NCBI GenBank assembly: GCA_020881915.1
Contig: JAJFPB010000005.1
Coordinates: forward strand, 1,550,001 to 1,614,000
Direction of reading: 5' to 3'
Source: Paramyrothecium sp. XJ0827
Taxonomy: Eukaryota > Ascomycota > Sordariomycetes > Hypocreales > Stachybotryaceae
DNA: 64,000 nucleotides
The notes beneath the pieces were generated by a model that was not told where the DNA came from, did not search any database, and saw only the letters and a list, made by a program, of their open reading frames with translations. The position numbers and the translations under genes were made by a program. This document shows positions 1 through 10,983 of the stretch, piece by piece. Position 1 is the first letter of the stretch. The number at the start of each line of letters is the position of its first letter.

Positions 1-1188
1 ACAAAGGCCTCGAGCGGGTCAGGTCGGAGAAATGGAGCTGTTGAGAAACTGCTGTTGGTCTACCCTTGACAAGAAATGCGGATCATGGGGGCGCTATCGC
101 GGTGATTTTCATTTGAGTGAGCAGGGGAGGTGACAGCGGTGCGGGGGGGGGGAGGGTAGGGTAGCATAGGAATGCAGAGGCTTTCTACCAAGGGAAGTCG
201 ATGATAATTATCCCACTCGGGGTGCAGTAAGGGTGTGCAGTTGTGCATAAGGTGAGGCAAGGTGGTGGAGGAAGTGGGATGGATGGAGAGATCTTCAAGG
301 ATCTCTCTTGAATGGATGGATGAATGCGTAGAGCTGCAGCGCTGGACACGCGCAGAGCAGCCACTCGGCTGCGGGTAACCTGTGCATCACACGCTGAGCC
401 TGACAGGTCCGTCCAGTGGCAGTCCCAGTCCCAGTCTTAGTCCCTGGCAGCTGTACTTGGATGAATGCGAGGCGACTCGACTTATGCGCGGCTGGTGATG
501 AGACGAGACGAGCATGGGGGCCGTGGAGATGTGATGGAGAGCCGCGAAGCTGCTTCAAGCAAGTCGCGCGCCGGGTGGCGCGGCAATAGGCGAAGGACGA
601 GGACGAGGACGAGGGCAACAGACAGAAAGATTAAAGTCCGCAAGCGGTCGCCTAGCAAGGATTCGGTTTCACCTGTAATTCCAACAGCTGATGACCCCGG
701 TCGAGTCGGGCGCGTAAAATGACCGTCGTGCTGGATGGGTGGTGGCGGCTTGGGCAGCCATTCGAGCAATCGGAGGCCAGAGGTTGCGCTGCGCGTCGCA
801 ATTGGTCGGCTTCGAAATGGCCGACTGGTAGCGACACACTCCCGAGGACCACTTGGACCCTCCTCCCGGAGCCCGAGCCAGAGCCAGATCCGGACATGTC
901 CTCTTGTGAGCAAGCAGCAGGAGCATGATACGATCGTATGCCCTGTTTTCCCGATGCAGCAGAACGCTTGGTGGAGGGGAGGGGGAGGGGAAGGGGGCAG
1001 ACGGTCGACGAGACGTACGTACAGAGCCCTTCTCGGCTGCCGTATCTGCCTGGGCAAGTCGACACCCCTGTTCTGGAAGCTCACTGGAGCACGGCGAGAT
1101 CCAGTGACTCTGGCCTCATGCGAGGTGACGGAAAGGGAAGGGGTGTGGCTTCCTTAAGGATGGAGAGGCTTTAGGAAAAGTGGTCGTC
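1..1188. other. Gene-free low-complexity arm
   Basis: I see no convincing gene here. The open frames on both strands are rich in Arg, Pro, Ser and Gly and look like chance frames in G+C-rich DNA. Visible simple sequence includes a run of ten G (143-152), AGTCCC-type triplication (about 418-440), a GAGGAC/GACGAG run (about 597-620) and a G/A-rich purine run (about 973-1000). Its only possible coding role would be the missing 3' end of the PXA-domain gene to the right, which reads leftwards into it, but nothing resembling that family's C-terminal part can be recognised. Confidence 0.6.
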
Positions 1189-2638
1189 TTACCTGTCGAT
1201 GGGGCTGTTCAGTCCAGCTATGCGCCCCGGGCCAAGGACTGCGCCGTGTTGAAGCAGGGACAGAAAGCCGCTCAACCACGGCATCCTCAGCGGCAGCTCC
1301 ATCAGATTCCCAACGCATGACCAGGCCTTGAACGTCAGGACGGGGACCTTGGCAGCCACTGAGGACCCGGAGCCTGCCTTGCGTGCCTCGGCAGTTTGGC
1401 GAGCCCTCACGCCTCCCTTCTCGTCGGTCCAGGCGGCCCTCGGCGGCAGGGATGACGACATGACCAGTGTGGTGACGAGGAATCGAATCGAGGTGAAGGC
1501 CAGGATCCCCAGGTGAATGATCGAGACGAAGAAGCCCTGAACGGTCCATTCTTTACGGCGCAGCCCTGCGTCCGAGCCGGCCTCGTCCTCCGAGGCGTTG
1601 GCCTTCTTTCCTGCCACTCTCGCCGCAATGCATATCGCTTCCAGCAGGAGCCATGGCTGCGCGGCCTTATTGGCTATGACGTTACCAATGATAAGCTCCG
1701 AGAAGATCTGCCCGACTATGGCCGTCAGGCACGGGTTCTCGAGGTCCTCGGTTGGCAGGAGTATGGAGAGCACGGCCTCGACCAGCAGCTGACGGTAGAC
1801 CTTTTCGTTCTCGAGCTGCGCAGCCGCCGTGGCGGGCTCGTCCGGGCGTGGAGCTGGCGACAGGAAGGGCAGCGGGCAGAGCGAGTGGTAGACCTCGCGG
1901 GGGCGGGCTTCGATCGGCGGCTGGGAGACTGGCTGGTGCGCGACACGGTAGGCTTGGGGGGGCTTGTGTCAATAGTGTTTCCCACGGCTTGCAGTAGCTC
2001 CAGTAATTACCAGAAATGTGCCTGTCGAGCAGGTCGGGTATCTCGTCCAGGAGAAGGCTCTCCAGGTCCAGCTTCCTGCACCTCTGCTCCAGCGCGCGGG
2101 TGCAGTGCGCAATGACATGCACCACCTCGGCCACAAACGACTCGTCGCTCGTAATCTTGCCGTACCAGCTCTGCACGAACTCCCGCAGTATGATGGCGAG
2201 GAAGGCGTACAGCTGCAGGTCGACGTCGTTGCGGCTCGTCAGCGGCGGCAGCAGCTCCTCGATCGGGGCCTGGACGTCGCGGCCCTTGTCGCCCAGCTGC
2301 TGGGGGCAGAGCGTCCGGCGGATGAGGAGCGAGGTGGCGCGGTCGGACAGCGGGTCGGCCGGCGCAGGGCGGTTGGATCTGCGTGCCGCGACCGGAGGCC
2401 TGGCCTCGGCCCCGGGGCCGGAGGGCGAGGCTGAAGCAGGGGCGGAGGCAGAGGGTGAGGTGGCAGAGGCGGAGGCGGCCGCGGCAGAAGGGGAGGGGGT
2501 GCTCGACGGCTGGGGGAGAGGGGTCGGTGCCCGGGCGGTCGCGGCGCCGGCGACGACGGTCATGGCCGCTTGTTGTGGTTCAAACTCGGAACCATGGCCC
2601 GGCGTCGTGGAGGGTTGTGCGGCGCTTCCAGGTCGCAT
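1189..2638 (-). CDS. PXA-domain membrane protein, apparently 3'-truncated
   Basis: Two exons are readable: 2638-2011 and 1952-1189, with a 58-nt intron (donor GTAATT, acceptor CAAG). Two starts are possible, at 2638 or at the in-frame ATG at 2563; the second gives 438 aa. After an Ala/Ser/Pro-rich N-terminus of about 75 residues comes a PXA (PX-associated) domain ending in the typical helix around FSELIIGNVIANKAAQPWLL, followed by a hydrophobic segment (FFVSIIHLGILAFTSIRFLV). PXA domains occur in lipid-transfer and contact-site proteins of the sorting-nexin type; a role in membrane contact or endosomal lipid handling is inference. The reading ends at a TAA that overlaps a perfect donor (CAG|GTAAGA), so the gene probably once continued, or still continues, leftwards. 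Fungal relatives as I know them carry a further helical C-terminal part, which I cannot find. Confidence 0.75.
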
Positions 2639-3199
2639 GCACCCGTGGGCGAGGGGGTGGTCTGGAGGGGTTGTCGTTGTTTTCGCGTCGAGGTTGAGAA
2701 AGCACTGTCAGTCAGCGAGAAAAGGGTGAAGTCATCGGAGGCGAACGAAAAGCTGCAGTGGTACCTGAGTTGGGGACCAAGGAGGCGGCGGGCGGGCTCA
2801 GCCGCTTGAACCGTGCTCTGCTGCAATGCAGGACAGCGGGGCCCTGCACGTGCATGACGATGGGAAAGCATCAAGGGCTGCTTTTGATTACCGGCCAGGC
2901 AATTGTTTCATGAAACGTCTCTTCTTGTTGCGACTTTTAATGCGTCGACATAGGTTTCCAGCCCGTCCACTCCTCGCTACGTCTTGGAAGGTAAGCCCAT
3001 GGCACGCCTACGATGCACCTCCATCGCTCTTGGGTGGCCCAACCGTGGCCGTTCGCCTTTTTGAGTTGAAGCTTGTCTATTCCTCTACTTGACTACACCA
3101 ATATGCCACGTTGATACAATGACTGTACAATATGATTACAAAAGATGAGCGTTGGCTTCCACGTCCACGCAGTGGCGAGAGCTAGTCCCAGCCCCAGCT
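2639..3199. other. Intergenic region upstream of the PXA gene, downstream of MSS51
   Basis: No gene seen. It should hold the promoter of the PXA gene and the MSS51 terminator. A perfect 12-bp palindrome, GTTTCATGAAAC, lies at 2905-2916. Nothing else stands out. Confidence 0.5.
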
Positions 3200-4777
3200 C
3201 TACGACTCCTTAGTCGTGGCCTCGTACCTCTTGCCACGGAATGCCCAGACGCCCCAGTTACCGCAGCTGACGTCCTGCGGATCCAGGTCGTTCAGGTCCC
3301 ATCGCAAGCTTCTGAACTTGTTCTCGCCGGGCTCGAGCAGCACGTCAAATTCTCCACCCGACTTCTTGTTTACCCAGTCCACGTCGCGCTCCAGGTCGAA
3401 TTGGGTGTAGCCTGTGCTGATGATGGGCACCTTCGTCTCCAGCAGCAGCGGCAGCGTCTCCTCCCACTCGTGCGAGCTGGCCGGGTGTCCCAGGCCAGGG
3501 TGGAAGAGGACGAAGCAGTCGAAGTAGGGATCATAAGGCGCAAAGTGGCCTGTCTTGTGAAGCGTGTGGTAGTAGTCGACGATGGTGCTGATCTTCATCT
3601 TCGGCCAAATGCGGTCTTCCACAACAGCGCCAAAGGGGTTCGATGCAGTCCGTTCGGGCAGAGGGAACTCGTCGTCTCGGTTGGCCATGCTCTCGGGTCC
3701 CACGAAAATCAGATGCAGTCTAGCCTCAGGGAACAGGTGGGAAAGCTGGACCCACGCAGCTCGAGGCAAAGACGACTCTGCCCTCGCGCCAAGGATGAAA
3801 AGTCTGACCGCAGGGGCTTCTGGCTTGATCTGGTTGACTCCAATACCGCGTCCAGAGCGAGGAGGGTGCAGGGTGTATCGCAGGGCTAGCAAATTAGTAT
3901 CAACAGTTAACCCATCTCAGGAGCTAAGCTACTCACCGCTCAAGCTCTTCAAGCCTTCCACAGTCAGGCGGTCGCCAGTCTTGTGGCTATAGGGACTGAA
4001 ATCGTGTAGAACACTGGCAATCGTGAGAGGGTATGTGAGCAGTCGAGTGATCTGCCGCATCGACCGGTCCGAGTGAATCGCCTCAAATTCTCTCGTATAC
4101 ATGAAAGTGTCCCAATTGGTCATGTTGACAAGAGCTTCGTCCAGCTGCACGTCAGGAAGATTGCCCTCGGAGAAGACACGCCCGGACCGAAGATCGTGGT
4201 CATCCTCGTTGATCTGTCGCAGCGTATCACAAATCTTCAGATGGTTCTCGTAGTCGTCCATCCAGTGCTGCTCGCTGCAGTAGACGGGAAAGCCGCAATC
4301 GGGGCATTCGAAGTCGACATGAGCCGGTGCCATTTCACCGGTGCCTGCGGCTTCTTCTTCACCCTTGGGTGCCACCGTCGGCATCTTCGTAGCATGGTGA
4401 TCCGGGTGCGGGCAGTACGCATGCTGTCTCATGAAAGCGGCACGGCGGCGGAACTCGGGTACCGGAGACGACGAAAATGGGTGGAATAGGTTGTCCTCGC
4501 TCAGTCGCAGAGTCGATGGTGCAGAAGCGTTGCCTGCTGCGGCAGCCTCGGACTTGGAAATAGCGCTAGAGCTGAAGTCTCGGGCACACTTCGCTGTGCC
4601 CGTGGCTAGAGGCGATGCTTTCGAATCGCGGCCTGCATTTGAATGAATGCTTCGGGCGGAATGGCTCGCTGCAATCGCCCAAGCCCTCGCCGAGCTTCCG
4701 GGAACCGATTGGCGGGTCAAGGACGCCCAGCAACGCCCACACGAGCTGTAAGCTGCTCGGCGCAGTGCAGGCTCCAT
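3200..4777 (-). CDS. MSS51: Mitochondrial COX1 translation activator MSS51
   Basis: Two exons, 4777-3937 and 3885-3200, with a 51-nt intron (donor GTGAGT, branch near GGTTAAC, acceptor CTAG), give 508 aa. The first 70 or so residues are rich in Arg, Ser and Ala, as expected for a mitochondrial presequence. Residues around 120-190 hold Cys/His pairs (ending in CPDCGFPVYCSEQHW), an MYND-like zinc site that is typical of fungal Mss51 proteins. The rest matches the conserved Mss51 body, including LSALRYTLHPP across the splice joint. In yeast Mss51 activates translation of COX1 mRNA and links it to cytochrome oxidase assembly at the inner membrane. The gene is head-to-head with RSE1 over 331 bp. 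Confidence 0.93.
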
Positions 4778-5108
4778 GGTCTGGAAAACAAGATCAGGCC
4801 GGTCGCAATGAAGTGGACGTGAGCCGGCGACTCTATGGTGTCGTACTTTTTATTTGCTGGTATTGGACATCAGATGTTCTTTCACACCTCAGTTGGGAGC
4901 CGGGACCCACAGTATGGGTGCGCCGCAACATTATTTCTCCTTAGTGCCGAGTGAGCACCAAAGTTTTGATGGCTGGAGCTCTCTGCTTCACCTAGCACTT
5001 TCTTTTCGAGCTCTTGCAACACAGACTCCCGCGACTGCAGAAACGCGACTCGTTGGCCAATCGAAGTTCTCCAAAGCCGCGCAGGCTTAACTGCGCCCTG
5101 CCGAGAAC
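4778..5108. promoter_or_regulatory. Shared divergent promoter, MSS51 / RSE1
   Basis: These 331 bp separate two divergent start codons, so both promoters and 5' leaders must fit here. I see no clear TATA box; the T-rich stretch near 4848-4856 is the only A+T-rich patch near the middle. No further coding potential is visible. Confidence 0.5.
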
Positions 5109-8100
5109 ATGGCGACGACCTCGAACATGTTTCTTTACTCGCTGACGATTCAACCGCCGACCAATGTCGTCCAGGCGGTCTTGGGTCAGTTTGCGGGCAC
5201 CAAGGAGCAGCTCATCATCACCGCCTCGGGGTCGCAACTGACGCTTCTGCGTCCGGATCCGTCCCAGGGCAAGGTCATCACTCTCCTTTCCCACGATGTC
5301 TTTGGGATTATCCGGTCATTGGCGGCTTTTCGCCTCGCTGGAAGCAACAAAGGTGAGTCCCCACATCCGTTCCTGGAAATTCACATAGTGATTTTTTTCC
5401 CAAGTGCCTGTCGAAACGCCACGCGTCCTGCGCAGGCCCGAGGCTGCTTTTTTTATTCAAAGCCATCTAATGCTGACTGAATGGGATCATCAGATTACTT
5501 GATCATCGCGTCAGATTCTGGCCGAATCACTATAGTCGAGTATCTGCCAGCGCAAAATCGGTTCAGTCGGCTGCACTTGGAGACGTTCGGCAAGTCTGGC
5601 GTACGGAGAGTCGTTCCCGGTGAATATCTTGCATGCGATCCGAAAGGTCGAGCGTGCTTGATTGCCGCCACGGAAAAGAACAAGCTTGTCTACGTGTTGA
5701 ATCGTAATTCTCAGGCAGAGCTGACCATTTCGTCACCGCTGGAAGCACACAAGCCTGGAGTTCTTGTCGTCTCCATGGTAGCTTTGGATGTTGGTTACGC
5801 AAACCCTGTTTTCGCCGCCCTGGAGATAGACTCCTCCGAGCTGGACCAAGATACTACGGGGCAGGCTCTGCAAGAAGTTGAAACACAGCTCGTGTACTAT
5901 GAGCTTGACCTCGGCTTGAACCACGTTGTCCGTCGGTGGGCAGAGCCAGTAGACCCAACGGCATCCCTGCTCTTCCAGGTTCCTGGAGGCAACGATGGCC
6001 CTAGTGGCGTTCTGGTCTGCGGGGAGGAAAACATCACCTACAGGCACTCGAACCAAGAAGCTTTCCGGGTTCCCATCCCTCGTCGAAAGGGTGCCACAGA
6101 AGATCCTTCGAGGAAGCGAACCATTGTTGCCGGAGTGATGCACAAGCTCAAGGGCAGCGCTGGTGCCTTTTTCTTCCTCCTGCAAACCGAGGACGGAGAT
6201 CTCTTCAAGCTAACTATCGACATGGTTGAGGATGAAGAAGGCAACGCTACTGGCGAAGTCAAGAGACTGAAAGTCAAGTACTTTGATACCGTTCCAGTCG
6301 CCTCAAGCCTCTGCATTCTGAAGAGCGGCTTTTTGTACGTTGCCAGCCAGTTTGGCAACTACGCCTTCTACCAGTTTGAGAAGCTCGGTGATGACGATGA
6401 GGAATTGGAATTCTCCAGCGATGACTTCCCAGCGGATCCTCAAGCATCATATGACCCTGTCTACTTCTACCCACGGCCAGCGGAGAATCTGGCGCTTGTT
6501 GAGAACATTCAAGCTCAGAATCCGCTCATTGATTGCAAAGTTGCAAATCTGACAGGCGAAGATGCGCCACAAATCTACACTGTCTGCGGTAACGGTGCGA
6601 GAAGTACCTTCCGCATGCTCAAGCACGGTCTAGAGGTGAACGAAATCGTTGCCTCGGACTTACCGGGTGTTCCTTTAGCTGTGTGGACCCTGAAGACCAG
6701 CCGGACTGAACAGTACGATGCCTACATTGTTCTTTCATTCTCAAATGGAACGCTTGTTCTTAGCATTGGTGAAACCGTTGAGGAGGTGAGCGACTCTGGG
6801 TTCCTCACCAGCGTCACAACCCTTGCTGCGCAGCTCCTCGGAGAGGATGGTCTTATTCAAGTACACCCTAAAGGAATCCGCCACATACGCAACGGTCATG
6901 TCAACGAGTGGCCGGCTCCACAGCATCGATCAATCGTCGCTGCGTCAACCAATGCTCACCAGGTCGCTGTGGCCTTGAGCTCCGGCGAGATTGTATACTT
7001 CGAGATGGACGGCGACGGCTCACTTGCTGAGTATGATGAAAAAAAGGAAATGTTCGGAACAGTCACATGCTTGAGCTTGGGCGAGGTTCCTGAGGGCAGA
7101 GTTCGAAGCTCTTTCCTCGCTGTCGGGTGCGATGATTGCACGGTCCGCATTCTGAGTCTCGACCCTGACTCGACCTTAGAGAATAAGTCAGTCCAAGCCT
7201 TAACAGCAGCGCCAACATCCCTTGCCATCATCGCCATGGAAGATTCTGCGTCTGGAGGATCGACGCTGTACCTGCATATCGGGTTACATTCGGGCGTGTA
7301 TCTGCGCACAGTTCTCGATGAGGTCACTGGCGAGTTGACCGATACGAGGCAGAAGTTCCTGGGCCCCAAGGCGGTGAGAATCTTCCAGGTTACCGTACAG
7401 GGAAGAACTTGTGTCTTGGGTCTTAGCTCTCGACCCTGGCTAGGCTACGCCGATCCTATCACGAAAGGATTTGTTGTGACGCCCCTGAATTACGTTGACC
7501 TTGAGTGGGGTTGGAACTTCTCCAGCGAACAATGCGAGGAGGGTGTGGTCGGTATCCAAGGACAAACTCTCAGGTACGTTGAATTGCCCAATCCAATATC
7601 CATACTGTTCTTCTATGATGAAAATCTGGGACCTAAGCCTACGGGTGATGAGGCCTTTACGCATATTTCCAATTGTTCCTACTGATGTGGACAACTACCC
7701 TCACGTTATGTTTTGACTCGGCTGGTGCTTTCGTCACTAACGCCCATGCACAGGATATTTGCGATTGATCGACTCGGCGATACCTTGAATCAGAAGTGCA
7801 TTCCTCTCACTTACACCCCCAAGAAGCTGATCAAGCATCCTGAACAACCTGTATTCTACACAATCGAAGCAGACAACCATACTCTTGCCCCAGACCTGCG
7901 GGAAAAGCTTCTGTCGGATCCTAGCGTCGTTAACGGCGACGCCCAAGTTCTCCCACCCATAGATTTCGGATATCCAAGGGGCAATCGCCGCTGGGCATCT
8001 TGCATTAATATCGTCGACCCTCTTGCAGAAGAAATACTACAAACTGTGCATCTCGAAAACAATGAAGCCGCAGTAAGCCTTACGATTGTTCCATTCGCTA

Positions 8101-9119
8101 GCCAAGAAAACGAAAACTTCTTGGTCATTGGCACTGGTAAAGACATGGTGGTAAACCCACAAAGCTTTTCCGAGGGTTATCTCCATGTCTATCGTTTCCA
8201 AGAAGATGGACGGGAGCTCGAATTCATCCACAAAACGAAAGTTGAGGAGCCTCCACGAGCACTCTTGTCTTTCCAGGGCAAATTGTTGGCCAGCGTTGGC
8301 AAGATGCTGCGTCTCTATGACCTCGGTATGCGGCAAATGCTCCGCAAAGCGCAAGCGGAAGTCGCACCAATGCAGATTGTATCGCTTAATAGCCAAGGCA
8401 ACCGCATCATTGTCGGGGACATTCAACAAGGTGTTACTTATGTTGTTTACAAGCCAACGACCAACAAGCTGATTCCTTTCGTGGATGACACCATCTCAAG
8501 ATGGACGACCTGCACTACAATGGTCGACTACGAGTCTGTCGCTGGAGGAGATCGCTTTGGCAATATTTTCATCGTCCGAAGTCCGCAAAAAGCGAGCGAG
8601 GAGGCGGACGAAGAGCAAGCTGGCCTTCAATTGGTAAACGCACGAGACTACCTACACGGAACCCCGCATCGTCTCAGCCTCATGTGTCATTTTTACACGC
8701 AGGACATCCCCACAAGCATTTCCAAAACAAGCCTGGTTGTAGGCGGGCAGGACGTTCTGTTGTGGAGCGGAATTATGGGAACCATTGGTGTTTTCATTCC
8801 GTTCGTCAGCCGAGAGGATACCGACTTCTTCCAGAGCCTGGAGCAGCACCTGAGAGCCGAGGACCCACCACTGGCTGGGCGGGATCACTTGATGTATCGC
8901 AGCTACTATGCGCCCGTGAAGGGTGTCATCGACGGCGATCTCTGTGAGCGATACACTCTCTTGCCGAACGACAAGAAGCAGATGATTGCCGGTGAACTGG
9001 ACCGATCCGTCCGAGAAATCGAGAGGAAGATCTCGGTAAGAACCATCTGCTGTCAAGGTGCCGCCAACGAATCGAGCTAACTTTTTCGTCAGGATATCCG
9101 CACACGGTCCGCATTCTAA
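5109..9119 (+). CDS. RSE1: Pre-mRNA-splicing factor RSE1 (SF3b130/SF3B3)
   Basis: Four exons, 5109-5352, 5494-7573, 7754-9035 and 9093-9119, give 1210 aa, the usual length for this subunit. The N-terminus ([20 protein letters not shown]) and the tail IRTRSAF are characteristic of the family. The fold is three beta-propellers built from an MMS1-type N-terminal half and a CPSF-A C-terminal half. In the SF3b complex of the U2 snRNP it scaffolds SF3B1 near the branch site. The related proteins DDB1 and CPSF160 differ in their N-terminal sequence. The last coding exon is only 27 nt. An in-frame stop in each of introns 1-3 confirms that they must be removed. Confidence 0.95.
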
Positions 9120-9322
9120 TGAAACTAATGATTTGCATCTGAGATGAACAATGTACAAAATATCTTGTTTGAAGGACAGCGGCGTTGATCGTACAACATG
9201 GCCCTAAATTGGGCAGAGATATCTATGAGGAAAGGAAAGCGCATCTGTATCCGGTGCTGAATGAAGTATGAAATCCTAGTTTCGAAGTATATACTTAACG
9301 CCGCATAGTGAACGTGATTTGC

Positions 9323-10167
9323 TTACAAGCCTCTCCAGAAAGGCCCGCGATTCTTGTGGCTCTGCGAGGCCTTCGCGCCAGGCCCAGGCCTTTTCCCTTG
9401 CTCCTGTTCCCACTTCTCGTCCTCAAAGTAGGTCTCGGCCGCGGCCTCGAGGTCGAAATAAGCCTGCTCAAGATACAGGACTGCAATGTCATAATCCGAG
9501 ACCTTGCAGGATGTCATAAACCGGCGGATCTTGCTCTTCCTCAACTCTTCCTCCTCGCCTTCGACTGGTTTTGGCGAGAGACTGACGCCGCCCTTGTAAA
9601 ACTCGCCAGGGATCAGGACAGTCCGTCTGCCCAACAGCAGATGATCGCTAGAGAGGTTGTTCTTTGCTCGGAGAGCTGTCGCAGGAACCCCGTATCGGAG
9701 CGATAGGGAGACGACGGTGTCGTGCTCATGGTTGATAAAATGCAGCGTGTCTTCTGCAGGCCCCTCTGCGGCCGCAAGGGCTGCCTTTTCGTCGTCGGCG
9801 GCCGTGGAGTTGGTTGATGCCACGCCGCTGGTCTCGGAATACGCTGGAGGGGCGTCGGGTATTGTCCTTGAACCGCGTGCAGGCTTCGACGAATAGCTCG
9901 GGGGGTCCCTCAGGCCCTGGGGCAAGAAGAGAGGAACACTGGATATCTGACAGTAGGGGCAGTAGATGGCGTATCGTTCATTATCCTAGGAGAAGCTGTG
10001 AGTAAGATGTAAATCAGAGGTGGCGTGATGGAGGGGCAGACGTAGATGCATCCTCCGCAGATGGTCCTGGTACAACAGTCCAGCTTCCTGCTTTCCAGCG
10101 GGGCCTTGCCTTTGGACGTCAGGTTAGGTGAAGAGAGATCCTTTGCGCAGATGCAGCAATACTCCAT
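9323..10167 (-). CDS. Intracellular-type LysM protein with N-terminal Cys cluster
   Basis: Two exons, 10167-10042 and 9985-9323, with a 56-nt intron (donor GTCTGC, acceptor CCTAG), give 262 aa. The first 54 residues hold paired cysteines (C4/C7, C31/C32, C37/C40, C51/C54), which suggests a treble-clef or RING-like zinc site. Residues of about 122-170 form a LysM module (DTVVSLSLRYGVPATALRAK). Residues of about 192-238 (VSDYDIAVLYLEQAYFDLEA) look like a small UBA/CUE-type three-helix domain. There is no signal peptide, so this is not a secreted chitin-binding LysM effector. The splice joint Y42-D43 restores the CPYC pair. Role unknown; protein quality control or ubiquitin-linked work is speculation. 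Confidence 0.8.
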
Positions 10168-10983
10168 GGTGAAGGGACGGCGGTTCCAGAGCGTTTTGCA
10201 CGTGCATGTGCAGGTGCAGGTGCAGTTTCAAGATGCGAGATCGAGAATCCGTGAAGTCGGGAATAAGACGTTAAGCCAGCAGAAGAGCCAATCACGTCAT
10301 GTGCAGCGGCAGCACAACGCCACCATCGGGGACTGTGTGATCCTGACAAATGGACCGAGGCTGCCTCTGCTCCGGAGCTTTGCGATACGACCAACTGTTT
10401 GACCGCATGGGCACATCCATAAAACGTCTTTTCAACTGCCCGTACTCCATACGGCAGCTATTTGGGTTCGTGGCGAGATTGAATTCACGAGGGGGTTGCC
10501 ATTCAAGCTGCTCCTCCGCGTGTTCCATCAAGGAAAAAGTACATGCTTGCAACCCAGTCGTATCGGGCTGTCCGCCATATTGCAGCACTGAGATGTTGGA
10601 CATGACATTGAAGTGAATATTTTCAACATGTAAACTGTCTGTTGACTTTGGGTTTCCTACGATTTTCCATATTCTCCACGTTCCATGAAATGTTCAAAGC
10701 ATTGATATCTCGTAATTAGTCGCAGTGGGGTCAGACGATTGATAGGCGCCTGCTGTAGTAGGTCGCTTGCCTGTCACTACGTCAATGCGTTTGGCTTTGG
10801 CTTAGAACAATTATTTTTGTCCACCAAACGCCACCCGGGATTCGCATTCTAACGTTATAGGCAGTCTTGCGTCGCGCAAAGAGCTGGCATCCGGAACCGC
10901 AAATCTCTTTCTCACTCCCAATCACAAGCTTCCTCCGGCGCTGCCAATCCCACGGCGGACGCGTGTTGCGACAGCGCGCCATC
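10168..10983. promoter_or_regulatory. Divergent intergenic region, LysM gene / NSRP1-like gene
   Basis: 816 bp between two divergent starts, presumably both promoters. A GCAGGT/GCATGT short-repeat patch lies at about 10201-10227. The right part is A+T-richer (10610-10720). No supported gene. Confidence 0.5.

Noticed and set aside
482..1084. 200-codon open frame on the minus strand as the missing PXA exon
   Set aside because: It can be reached by an AG acceptor in the right phase, but the residues are Arg/Pro/Leu-rich, change style abruptly and show none of the helical pattern of the family's C-terminus. It is most likely a chance frame in G+C-rich DNA.
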